The notes below the pieces were generated by a model. The model did not search any database. It was not told the origin of the DNA and saw only the letters and a list, made by a program, of their open reading frames with translations. Source: an uncultured Ruminococcus sp. (GTDB lineage Bacteria > Bacillota > Clostridia > Oscillospirales > Ruminococcaceae). Taken from it: 21,242 nt of DNA. Both the position numbers and the translations under genes were made by a program. The DNA is taken from assembly GCA_910577575.1 (NCBI GenBank), contig CAJTOG010000033.1, positions 1 to 21,242 of the forward strand. The letters are read 5' to 3'. This document shows, one piece after another, positions 14,605 through 21,103 of this stretch; the stretch's first letter is position 1; every line of letters starts with the position of its first letter.

Positions 14605-14625
14605 CGAAATCAGTAAACAAGAATG

Positions 14626-14658
14626 AAAAAAATTCCGCCCGACTTGTATCGGACGGAG
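14626..14658 (-). terminator. Terminator of the XRE repressor gene (in repeat copy 2)
   Basis: Stem 14634-14642 with 14649-14657, pairing fully in the minus-strand RNA with one G-U, followed by TTTTTTT on that strand. It is the counterpart of the terminator in copy 1. Confidence 0.85.
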
Positions 14659-14680
14659 TTTTTTTGTTATCAGCGGTATG

Positions 14681-15130
14681 TTATGCACAAGATGTTCCGT
14701 CTTTAGCTTTGGCTTGGCGTTCCTGCTCCAGCTCGTCTTCAATGTCGCCCAAGCGTTCAACATGGCGTTGCTTTACTGGTTTTTCTTTAGTTTCTCTTTT
14801 CTCTAACAAACTTGACATAAAGTTAATAATAGCCTGCTGAACATTTTCGGGAAGCTGTCCATACATCTCAATAACGTCCATTGTTTTTGTATTTTCGTTT
14901 ATCCTGCTAATAATTTCTTCAAATGGACTTAAAACATTGTCACGCCCTAAAATATAATCTGTAGTTACTCCATAAAAATCGGCTAACTTTTCAATAACAC
15001 TTATTTTAGGTTCTCTTTCTCCGTACTCATATGTTAAATATGCACGTTCAGAAATGCCAGTTTTTTCACATAATTCTCTTTTAGTAAGTCCGTTTGCTTC
15101 TCTTATTTGCTTTAAATTATCTTTTAGCAT
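14681..15130 (-). CDS. XRE (Cro/CI)-family repressor
   Basis: I start at ATG 15130 (149 residues) because GGAGGTG lies 6 nt upstream; longer in-frame starts run into the promoter. Residues ~5-60 are an HTH_3 domain (LKQIREANGLTKRELCEKTG, SERAYLTYEYGEREPKI, LADFYGVTTDYILGRD). Residues ~68-115 are helical (MYGQLPENVQQAIINFM), likely for dimerisation, and the tail is charged. It is the probable master repressor of the element: a perfect consensus promoter and copies of a shared operator word lie in the divergent intergenic region. There is no Ser/Lys peptidase domain, so release by RecA-type self-cleavage is not expected. An octamer (14722) lies in the Glu-Leu-Glu-Gln-Glu coding stretch. Confidence 0.87.
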   Translation of the reverse strand: MLKDNLKQIREANGLTKRELCEKTGISERAYLTYEYGEREPKISVIEKLADFYGVTTDYILGRDNVLSPFEEIISRINENTKTMDVIEMYGQLPENVQQAIINFMSSLLEKRETKEKPVKQRHVERLGDIEDELEQERQAKAKDGTSCA

Positions 15131-15149
15131 TCCGTTCACCTCCATTAAT

Positions 15150-15178
15150 ATTATACGCTTTTTTGTGTATATTGTCAA
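15150..15178 (-). promoter_or_regulatory. Consensus promoter of the XRE repressor gene
   Basis: On the minus strand: TTGACA (15173-15178), 17 bp, TATAAT (15150-15155), a perfect SigA consensus. The operator word ATACACAAA (15162-15170, minus) lies in the spacer, so the repressor probably controls itself. Confidence 0.88.
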
Positions 15179-15319
15179 TTACATTTATAACAATATTATT
15201 TGCTTTTATGCATTTTTGTGTATATTAACTGGAATATTGTCTGCAACTTTGTGTATTTAAACTATTGACTTTATACGCAAATAAGCGGTATAATAATAAT
15301 ATCACATACGCAAATAAGC
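15162..15319. promoter_or_regulatory. Operator array: five ATACRCAAA sites between divergent promoters
   Basis: ATACACAAA occurs on the minus strand at 15162-15170, 15215-15223 and 15248-15256; ATACGCAAA occurs on the plus strand at 15273-15281 and 15306-15314, the last two within identical 14-mers ATACGCAAATAAGC. One site lies in the spacer of each divergent promoter. This arrangement fits a repressor-controlled genetic switch. Confidence 0.7.
15265..15294 (+). promoter_or_regulatory. Early rightward promoter of the element
   Basis: TTGACT (15265-15270), 18 bp, TATAAT (15289-15294). One 14-bp operator repeat fills the spacer and another lies at 15306-15319, just after the expected start. 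It reads into the small gene, DUF3987 and possibly the integrase. Confidence 0.8.
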
Positions 15320-15346
15320 AAGCGTAATTTGAAAGGTGGTGAGAAA

Positions 15347-15514
15347 ATGGCAAAATCAGAAAATAATGTGCCGAATGACTTTCAAAAGTTATATGACAGC
15401 TTAACATTAAGTGAAAAAATGGCTATTGATTCAATCATTAAAATGCACTTTTCACTTTTTCAAAGCATACAGGAAACTTTTATAAGACAGATACAGCAGA
15501 ACCAGAACAAATAA
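15347..15514 (+). CDS. Small protein of unknown function, first gene of the rightward operon
   Basis: The frame MAKSENNVPNDFQKLYDSLT... encodes 55 residues. The ATG at 15347 follows AAAGGTGGTGAG; a TTG six codons earlier is part of that ribosome site and was not used. The protein is mostly helical (SLTLSEKMAIDSIIKMHFS) with a Gln/Asn-rich end (QIQQNQNK). I recognise no domain. Its position, first behind the repressed early promoter, is where Cro-like, excision or anti-repressor proteins are often found, but it has no clear HTH. Confidence 0.7.
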   Translation: MAKSENNVPNDFQKLYDSLTLSEKMAIDSIIKMHFSLFQSIQETFIRQIQQNQNK

Positions 15515-15517
15515 ATA

Positions 15518-15553
15518 TGAGGAGCAGGAAAAAAATAACCTGCTCCTCAATTT
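15518..15553 (+). terminator. Hairpin of paired octamers between the small gene and DUF3987
   Basis: TGAGGAGCAGG (15518-15528) and CCTGCTCCTCA (15539-15549) are perfect 11-bp arms made of the element's octamer, with a 10-nt A-rich loop, followed by only ATTTT. It may partly terminate, attenuate or protect the operon RNA ahead of DUF3987. Confidence 0.65.
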
Positions 15554-15568
15554 TAGGAGATGTAAACA

Positions 15569-17227
15569 ATGAAAGAATATACATTCAATAAAGCATTTGA
15601 ACAGCTTGACGCACCTTTGAACCGTGAAGCGTTTCTGAAAAATTTCAGCAGAATTTCAGAGCTGATTTTTGAGACTGAAAATATTCGGGAACGTGCGGAA
15701 ATCTATACCAATGTAATGGACAATGCAAGGGCGGTAGGCTATGAATATGAAGCAGAACAGACGTTACAAACAACTGCCCTTGAACGTGGCGAACCTGAAT
15801 TGTGGGAAGTGCCTGAAAGTTTTGACAGGTGCAGTTTAATTCAGCCGTTCCCGATGCAGAGTTTACCGCCCCTGCTCCGTGACTATTTACAAGCTGTTGC
15901 GGATTATGTGCAGGTTGTACCGGAAATGGCGGTTTTACCTTTACTGTCAGTACTTGCTTTATGTGTGCAGGGCAAGGCAGTAATAAAGCACACGGGCAAC
16001 AGTCACACAGAACCGCTTAATCTATACACTATTACAGTAGCTTCACCGGGTGAACGAAAGTCGGGCAGTTTAAAAGAGTTTATGCGACCTGTAGAAGAAT
16101 TTCAGGAGAATTACAACAGGGTTCATGCTGTAGAAATTGAGGAATACAGGACGGAAAGAGCCTTTTTAGAGAATCAGAAAAGCAATGCCATGAGAGGAAA
16201 AAACGCTGATTTACATACGGCTAAAGCCATTACAAAGCAAATAGCGGAGCTGGAAGAAAAACACAGACTTGTATTGAATGTGAGTGATGCAACGCCGGAA
16301 GCTCTTGCAATGGAAATGTATACGCAGGGCGGTAAAATTGGAATTATTGACGATGAAGGCAGTATATTTGACGTTCTGAGCGGTATATATTCAAGCGGTC
16401 AGGCTAATATAAACATATTTCTTAAAGCCTATGACGGCTCAAATTATACGATTCTCCGACGTACCAAGGATAATATTGAACTTAAAAAACCTCTGCTCAC
16501 TATGGGGCTTATGGTACAGCCTGACCACTTTCAAGAAGCTATGAACAATAAACAGTTTTCGGGACGTGGATTTATACACCGCTTTTTATTCTCATTCCCT
16601 GAAAGTAAAGCCGGATATTTGAAAATGAGCAGTCCCGATATTCCTGAAACACTTCAAAAGCAATACAGGGACTTAATTTTTCACCTGCTCCGTATGCCTG
16701 AATCAGATTCATTGCCGGTTATTCAATGCGGTAAAGAAGCGGAGCTGTTGTTTTCTGATTATCATGAACACCTGCAGAAAGAAATCAGGGACGGCGGTAT
16801 ATTTGAGAATCTAAAAGAATGGGTTTCAAAGCATTTTGCAAGGGCATTGAGAATTGCCGGAATACTTCACGTTTGCGAACACTCACCAACTGAAATACTT
16901 ACAGGTCAGACCGCCATGAACTCTATAGAAATAGCAATGTGGGCAGAAAATCAGGCTTTGAATGCATTGTCAGGCAGTGCATCAGAACCGCAGGAAATAA
17001 AAAACGCAAAACATATATTGAATAAGCTGAAAAAATCAGACAAGGATATAATTTCAAAGCATGAATTACTTATTTTATGTCGTCCACTTAAATCGGCTGA
17101 ATGTGATGAACCGTTAGACCTTTTAGAAGATATGAATTGTATCAGGATTGAAATAATTAAAAACGGAGAACGTGGAAAGCCAAAGGAACGCATTAAAGTC
17201 AATCCGCTTATAAAACTTAATCAATAA
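15569..17227 (+). CDS. DUF3987-family helicase/primase-like ATPase
   Basis: The 552-residue protein resembles DUF3987/YfjI-type proteins found in prophages, satellites and integrative elements. An N-terminal region (~1-95) is followed by the family core from PLLRDYLQAVADYVQVVPEM (101-120). TITVASPGERKSGSLKEFM (154-172) is a degenerate P-loop-like segment: the usual SGKS is ERKS. IGIIDDEGS (257-265) is the Walker B, and SGRGFIHRFLF (331-341) holds the likely arginine finger. A long charged helix (185-235) separates them. The role in such elements is probably replication initiation or unwinding; a separate primase domain is not seen. The ribosome site is AGGAGATG. Two octamers (15871, 16684) fall in Leu-Leu-Arg codons. 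A terminator follows. Confidence 0.8.
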   Translation: MKEYTFNKAFEQLDAPLNREAFLKNFSRISELIFETENIRERAEIYTNVMDNARAVGYEYEAEQTLQTTALERGEPELWEVPESFDRCSLIQPFPMQSLPPLLRDYLQAVADYVQVVPEMAVLPLLSVLALCVQGKAVIKHTGNSHTEPLNLYTITVASPGERKSGSLKEFMRPVEEFQENYNRVHAVEIEEYRTERAFLENQKSNAMRGKNADLHTAKAITKQIAELEEKHRLVLNVSDATPEALAMEMYTQGGKIGIIDDEGSIFDVLSGIYSSGQANINIFLKAYDGSNYTILRRTKDNIELKKPLLTMGLMVQPDHFQEAMNNKQFSGRGFIHRFLFSFPESKAGYLKMSSPDIPETLQKQYRDLIFHLLRMPESDSLPVIQCGKEAELLFSDYHEHLQKEIRDGGIFENLKEWVSKHFARALRIAGILHVCEHSPTEILTGQTAMNSIEIAMWAENQALNALSGSASEPQEIKNAKHILNKLKKSDKDIISKHELLILCRPLKSAECDEPLDLLEDMNCIRIEIIKNGERGKPKERIKVNPLIKLNQ

Positions 17228-17232
17228 AAAAA

Positions 17233-17266
17233 TACCGTCCAAATTGAGCGACGGACGGCATTTTTT
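17233..17266 (+). terminator. Terminator of the DUF3987 gene
   Basis: CCGTCC (17235-17240) and GGACGG (17253-17258) form a 6-bp GC stem with a 12-nt loop, followed by CATTTTTT. Just after it (17283-17294) CGGTATGTTATG matches 12 bases at the gene-side end of repeat copy 2 (14674-14685). Confidence 0.6.
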
Positions 17267-17354
17267 GAAAAGTAATTCAAAACGGTATGTTATGAATGAT
17301 TTACATTTTTATTATAACATATCCTCATACTAAAGTCAAGGGGGTATTTTTATT

Positions 17355-18809
17355 ATGGCAAGTATTTCACCAAGAAAAAACAAAAAGGGCATAATTACAA
17401 GCTATACAATAAGGGTATATCACGGCTATGACAGCAACGGAAAGCGACTTAAATCATATACCACAAATTATAAGCCTGCTCCGAATATGACAGTTAAACA
17501 GGCTGAAAAGGAAGCCAAAAGACAGGCTTTGTTATTTGAAGAAAAATGCAGACTGGGATATATGCCTGACAGCAAGCAGACATTTGCACAATATGCCGAG
17601 TATGTTCTTGGCATAAAGGAGCAGGCAGGAACAAAGCACACCACTATAACACGCTACAGGGAACTTTTAGGACGTATCAATAATAAAATAGGGCATATAA
17701 GGTTGGTTGACATCAGACCGCAGCACCTTACCGAGTTATATTCCAAACTCCGACAAAATGGAATAAGAAAAAGAATTAAAGCCATGCCGATAAGTGATTT
17801 AAAGGAGCTTTTAAAATCTTTTGGAATTACACAAAAAAGACTTTCAGAGCTGTCAGGAGTATCACCGACAACGATTAATGCGGTAAAACGTGGCAAAACA
17901 ATATCAGCAAAAAAGGCGGAAGCAATCTGTAAGGCTTTAAAAATCCCTGTAAATAGGATTTTCAGAGTGGAGCAGGATAACACACCGCTTTCAGACAAGA
18001 CCATTCAGGAGCATCACAGACTTATCCACCTTATACTTTCATACGCTGAAAAAGAAATGATTATCCCATACAATTCAGCGGAAAAAGTCATAAACAAGCC
18101 AAAAACAGACCGCAAACATGATGTAAACTACTTTGAACCTGAAACACTCGACAGGATAAGGGAATGCCTTGACAAAGCCCCTTTGAAATGGCAGGTAATA
18201 ACACACCTGCTTATCGTTACAGGTTGCAGACGTGGCGAAATCATGGGCTTGAAATGGAATGCAGTTGACTTTGAAAATAATCAGATAAAAATAAATAATA
18301 ATCTGCTTTACTCCAAAGACTTCGGCGTTTATCAGGACAGTACCAAGACAGACACATCAGACCGCATAATAAAACTTACCGCTGAAACAATGGAACTTCT
18401 GAAAGATTACCGCACATACTGGGAAGAAGTCAGACACGGAGCAGGTACAGAATGGAACTGCTTTATTGATATTCCTGACGGAAAAGGCATAAAGCACACG
18501 GAAAGAGCTGAATTTTTATTTGTAAAGGATTCAGGCAACAATATAGGCTATCCCATGCACCCCGACAGTATTACAGACTGGCTTGACAGATTTTCTAAAA
18601 AAAATAATCTTCCCCACATCAATCCCCATGCATTCCGCCACACTCTCGCTTCCGTTCTCTGTCTGAATGGTATTGATATAACTACCATAAGCAAATGGTT
18701 AGGACATAAGAGCATAACCACAACTATGAATATCTATGAGCATATCCTTGAACAAGGACGGGAACAGGTTGTAAACTGTATATCTGATATTATTCTGAAA
18801 AAAGCATAA
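17355..18809 (+). CDS. Tyrosine recombinase (integrase) with inserted XRE-type HTH domain
   Basis: The 484-residue protein should integrate and excise the element at tRNA-Ala. Residues ~1-65 are an arm-binding-like domain; ~72-135 and ~210-250 are the two parts of the core-binding domain; ~255-480 are the catalytic domain with Arg292 (TGCRRGEI), Lys331, His425 and Arg428 (HAFRHT), His451 (WLGHKS) and nucleophile Tyr461 (TTTMNIYEH). Between LYSKLRQNGIRKR and LSDKTIQEHHRLIHLIL, where other integrases are continuous, residues ~145-205 form a Cro/CI-like HTH (LKELLKSFGITQKRLSELSG, SPTTINAVKRGKTI, AICKALKIPVNRIF). I recall similar insertions in other clostridial integrases. The ATG follows AAGGGGG at about 10 nt. 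A hairpin of paired octamers ends the gene. Confidence 0.92.
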   Translation: MASISPRKNKKGIITSYTIRVYHGYDSNGKRLKSYTTNYKPAPNMTVKQAEKEAKRQALLFEEKCRLGYMPDSKQTFAQYAEYVLGIKEQAGTKHTTITRYRELLGRINNKIGHIRLVDIRPQHLTELYSKLRQNGIRKRIKAMPISDLKELLKSFGITQKRLSELSGVSPTTINAVKRGKTISAKKAEAICKALKIPVNRIFRVEQDNTPLSDKTIQEHHRLIHLILSYAEKEMIIPYNSAEKVINKPKTDRKHDVNYFEPETLDRIRECLDKAPLKWQVITHLLIVTGCRRGEIMGLKWNAVDFENNQIKINNNLLYSKDFGVYQDSTKTDTSDRIIKLTAETMELLKDYRTYWEEVRHGAGTEWNCFIDIPDGKGIKHTERAEFLFVKDSGNNIGYPMHPDSITDWLDRFSKKNNLPHINPHAFRHTLASVLCLNGIDITTISKWLGHKSITTTMNIYEHILEQGREQVVNCISDIILKKA

Positions 18810-18816
18810 TACATAA

Positions 18817-18851
18817 ATGGAGCAGGACAAAAACCTGCTCCATATTTTTTT
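18817..18851 (+). terminator. Integrase terminator built from paired octamers
   Basis: ATGGAGCAGG (18817-18826) and CCTGCTCCAT (18834-18843) are perfect 10-bp arms with loop ACAAAAA, followed by a T run. The octamer GGAGCAGG forms most of the stem. Confidence 0.88.
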
Positions 18852-18857
18852 ATTAAT

Positions 18858-18878
18858 GGCACACAAACGGCACACAAA
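18858..18878. repeat. Tandem GGCACACAAA repeats after the integrase
   Basis: GGCACACAAA at 18858-18867 and again at 18869-18878, one helical turn apart. Paired short repeats near an integrase gene are often arm-type binding sites for the recombinase's N-terminal domain; that role is inferred. Confidence 0.6.
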
Positions 18879-18953
18879 ACAGTTTTTCCGCCTTAAAATC
18901 AAGTATGCAAATACTTTAAAGCAAATATTTCTGAAATATTCAAAAAATATCAA

Positions 18954-18991
18954 AAAACAGGCACTTTTCAATCAATAAAAATGCCTGTTTT
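18954..18991. terminator. Possible hairpin terminator in the spacer
   Basis: Perfect 10-bp arms AAAACAGGCA and TGCCTGTTTT ending in four T. The loop is long (18 nt) and the T run short, so function is uncertain. Confidence 0.4.
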
Positions 18992-19158
18992 ACGTTTAAT
19001 TATGTCAATTGAATTTAAATCGGTGACTTTAGGGTTATGAGAGATTTACAAGATGATTTTTATCATTTCTTAGCTTACCTATAGCGTTCAATTATGGCTA
19101 TATTACGTCATTTCTTAATTTTTGTCATTCGTCAGCTTACGAACTGTGAGCAAGTTTT

Positions 19159-19179
19159 TTGGGGTCAAGATTGGGGTCA
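19159..19179. repeat. Tandem TTGGGGTCA repeats
   Basis: TTGGGGTCA at 19159-19167 and 19171-19179, 12 bp apart. It resembles the paired repeats after the integrase in layout but not in sequence; it may mark the end of a different element. Confidence 0.55.
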
Positions 19180-19217
19180 CATCAAAGGTTCTCCCAATAA
19201 ATTTATGCATTCACAAA

Positions 19218-21101
19218 TTATGATTCTATTTCATCTAAAGGAATTAATGCACTATTACTGCCATCAAAAATATCCACTAAATGAATATGTTCACAATTTG
19301 TCCACACATCTTGTGATACATGTTCTAAAAGAATGATTTGAAAATGCTTGTTATCACTCAAGACATTACACATAAATTTATTTAAAAGAGTAAATATAAC
19401 TTCTACCTTTGCCCAATCGTTTATATCATCAAGATTATTTTGACTTTCTCTATAGTCAAAGTCCGATTTTTTATTATTAAAATATGGTCTGCTTGGCTGG
19501 TCTAAAATTAAAAAGGGAAGAATATATGGACTATTATTATCCATTATTAATTGGTGCATTCCCAAAAACAAGCATAAATGCATAAATAAATGGTCTGAAC
19601 TACTCGTAATATTTGCAGGAGCAGTTGCCTTAGGTTTACGTAATCTCAACACTTTTTCATCATAATCAAAATCGGATTTATAATGTCCATATTCACCTAA
19701 TGCCCTTTCAGAAATTGCAATATAAACTTGTATATACTCATTTAAGACCTTTATAGTGTTTTTACGTTTTTCGCTTATATCAATATATTTAGACGTCATT
19801 TCATATAATGAATCATTTGCTTTTTGTATTTTTGCCTCTATTTCGGTAGTATCAAAATTTTGATTTAACAATAATCTTAATTCACTTTTTAATTCACCAA
19901 CAGCTATAAAACGTTTTGGTGCATCCCATTCTTTATCATCAATATTTGGAGTTATATCAATCTCATGACAAATTGATTTCAATTCTAACTTTAATTCTTT
20001 TATTTTATCATCCACATCATATTCAAATGGTTGCTTACATCGTATATTTTGTTTAATAATTTCTAATTCGTCTACCAAAATATTCAAAAATTGCAAATAC
20101 TCTTCGTTAGAAATATTGGAAGAAAAATTCTGAAGAACATAGTTTACAGGAGATAAAGAATTTGCTGACATTTTTAAAATCTCTCTATACTGTCCTAAAC
20201 TTTTTTTATATTGTTCTAATTTTCTTATCTTAATTTCTATTCTTTGTTTTTCATCTTGAAGATTTTGAAATTTATCATTTTCAATAATTTCCAAAGTAGG
20301 AATCTTTCCAGTTCTAATGATGTCTTGTAATAATTCAATACATGCATTGTCATCTGTTAATGTGTCAGATATTATTTTGCTTTCTTTAGCTTTTTTTACT
20401 ATACATTTAAGTTGAAAATCGTAATTTTCAATAGAAGATTCGATTTTTTCTTTTTCCTTTTCAAGTCTTTTTATCTTCTTTTCTAATTCTTCAATCTTTC
20501 CTTTTAGTATTATGTTTTCAACAGTAGAAATACTTAAAGCTAAATCAAAAATTCTATGTAGTGCTTCTTGATATCGTAAATCATACATCTTATCAAAATA
20601 ATCTTTACTATGATTTATAACATCTCCAGATTGTGTATTAAAAAGCAAAAAATATCTAAATGATATTCGGGAATCTTTCTTTATTTTTTTACCACCAAAA
20701 GGAAATGAAACACTATCATTTATTGAAAATTCTTTTTCTATTATTTCTTTTAAACTCTTTTCGCTGATTGTTGCAGTAGGTTTTAATGGAATATCACCAG
20801 TTGCTGAGAAAAAATATTCTGAAGATAATTCTTTACTATTTTTGTATTCTCCACGAGCTATGGTGTATTTTTTATCATTTATATTAAACTTTAGACCATA
20901 CCACAATACATTTGTACCTATTTTTTCTTCGGAAATTATGCTTTTACTCCCCAAGAAACAATAATCAATTATTTCAAGAATTGCAGTTTTTCCTGTTTTA
21001 CTGTTTCCTGTGATTACGTTTATCTTATCATTTTTGAATTCTAATGTTCGTACATTTCCACTCTTTAACCACAGTACTAATTTTTCGATATAAAATGTCA
21101 T
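19218..21101 (-). CDS. DUF3732-type ABC ATPase, probable ABC-three-component conflict system subunit
   Basis: The 627-residue protein is an SMC/Rad50-like ATPase. The N terminus reads KLVLWLKSGN...EFKNDKINVITGNSKTGKTAILEIIDYC with Walker A Gly32-Lys38-Thr39. A long coiled coil runs from ~195 to 300 and further helices to ~470. ITSSSDHLFMHLCLF (near 493) stands where the ABC signature is expected. Walker B is LPFLILDQPSRPYF with Asp534, where the usual catalytic Glu is Gln535, as I recall for DUF3732 (consensus DQPSQVYFP). ILLEHVSQD has the H-loop His594. DUF3732 proteins are the ATPase of ABC-3C systems proposed to act in defence against invading DNA. The ATG is 2 bp after the upstream stop codon with only a weak ribosome site, so translation is probably coupled. 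The strongly AT-rich composition fits horizontal transfer. Confidence 0.82.
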   Translation of the reverse strand: MTFYIEKLVLWLKSGNVRTLEFKNDKINVITGNSKTGKTAILEIIDYCFLGSKSIISEEKIGTNVLWYGLKFNINDKKYTIARGEYKNSKELSSEYFFSATGDIPLKPTATISEKSLKEIIEKEFSINDSVSFPFGGKKIKKDSRISFRYFLLFNTQSGDVINHSKDYFDKMYDLRYQEALHRIFDLALSISTVENIILKGKIEELEKKIKRLEKEKEKIESSIENYDFQLKCIVKKAKESKIISDTLTDDNACIELLQDIIRTGKIPTLEIIENDKFQNLQDEKQRIEIKIRKLEQYKKSLGQYREILKMSANSLSPVNYVLQNFSSNISNEEYLQFLNILVDELEIIKQNIRCKQPFEYDVDDKIKELKLELKSICHEIDITPNIDDKEWDAPKRFIAVGELKSELRLLLNQNFDTTEIEAKIQKANDSLYEMTSKYIDISEKRKNTIKVLNEYIQVYIAISERALGEYGHYKSDFDYDEKVLRLRKPKATAPANITSSSDHLFMHLCLFLGMHQLIMDNNSPYILPFLILDQPSRPYFNNKKSDFDYRESQNNLDDINDWAKVEVIFTLLNKFMCNVLSDNKHFQIILLEHVSQDVWTNCEHIHLVDIFDGSNSALIPLDEIES

Positions 21102-21103
21102 AT

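Larger units (their letters stand above)
14315..14687. repeat. Long direct repeat, copy 2 (~373 bp)
   Basis: Same module as 13704-14082, here carrying the last codons of the XRE repressor gene, its terminator, the nested palindrome and an octamer (14358). The copies differ by scattered substitutions and short indels, but the palindrome arms are almost unchanged. Confidence 0.95.
12743..18841. repeat. Dispersed octamer GGAGCAGG/CCTGCTCC, 15 copies
   Basis: GGAGCAGG on the plus strand begins at 12743, 15521, 17618, 17969, 18438 and 18819. CCTGCTCC (minus orientation) begins at 13201, 13748, 14358, 14722, 15539, 15871, 16684, 17475 and 18834. Eight copies are in genes, in several frames (Glu-Gln, Leu-Leu, Pro-Ala-Pro, Gly-Ala-Gly); seven are between genes. 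Two inverted pairs form hairpins (15521/15539, 18819/18834). Only two exact copies (4306, 7111) occur in 1-12600 and none after 18841. Confidence 0.9.
18879..19217. other. Non-coding spacer between integrase and DUF3732 gene
   Basis: AT-rich, with no supportable gene. It contains an inverted repeat AAAACAGGCA (18954-18963)/TGCCTGTTTT (18982-18991) with an 18-nt loop, and a direct repeat TTGGGGTCA at 19159-19167 and 19171-19179. No copy of the tRNA-Ala 3' half is present. A 40-codon frame at 18856-18978 lacks a ribosome site. This is the most likely place for a junction between two accessory segments. Confidence 0.6.

Noticed and set aside
13704..14687. Possible integron attC-like sites or a CRISPR array
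   Set aside because: Only two long copies with no spacers, so not CRISPR. The GTTRRRY core of attC sites is not found at the repeat edges and no integron integrase is visible.
18856..18978. 40-codon frame (MAHKRHTKQFF...) after the integrase
   Set aside because: No ribosome site, and its first codons are simply the GGCACACAAA tandem repeat.
18810..19217. Second attachment site (copy of the tRNA-Ala 3' half) after the integrase
   Set aside because: Read on both strands; no match to the T arm, acceptor end or anticodon inverted repeat was found.
19094..19336. 80-codon plus-strand frame
   Set aside because: It runs over the TTGGGGTCA repeats and into the end of the DUF3732 gene on the other strand, without a ribosome site.
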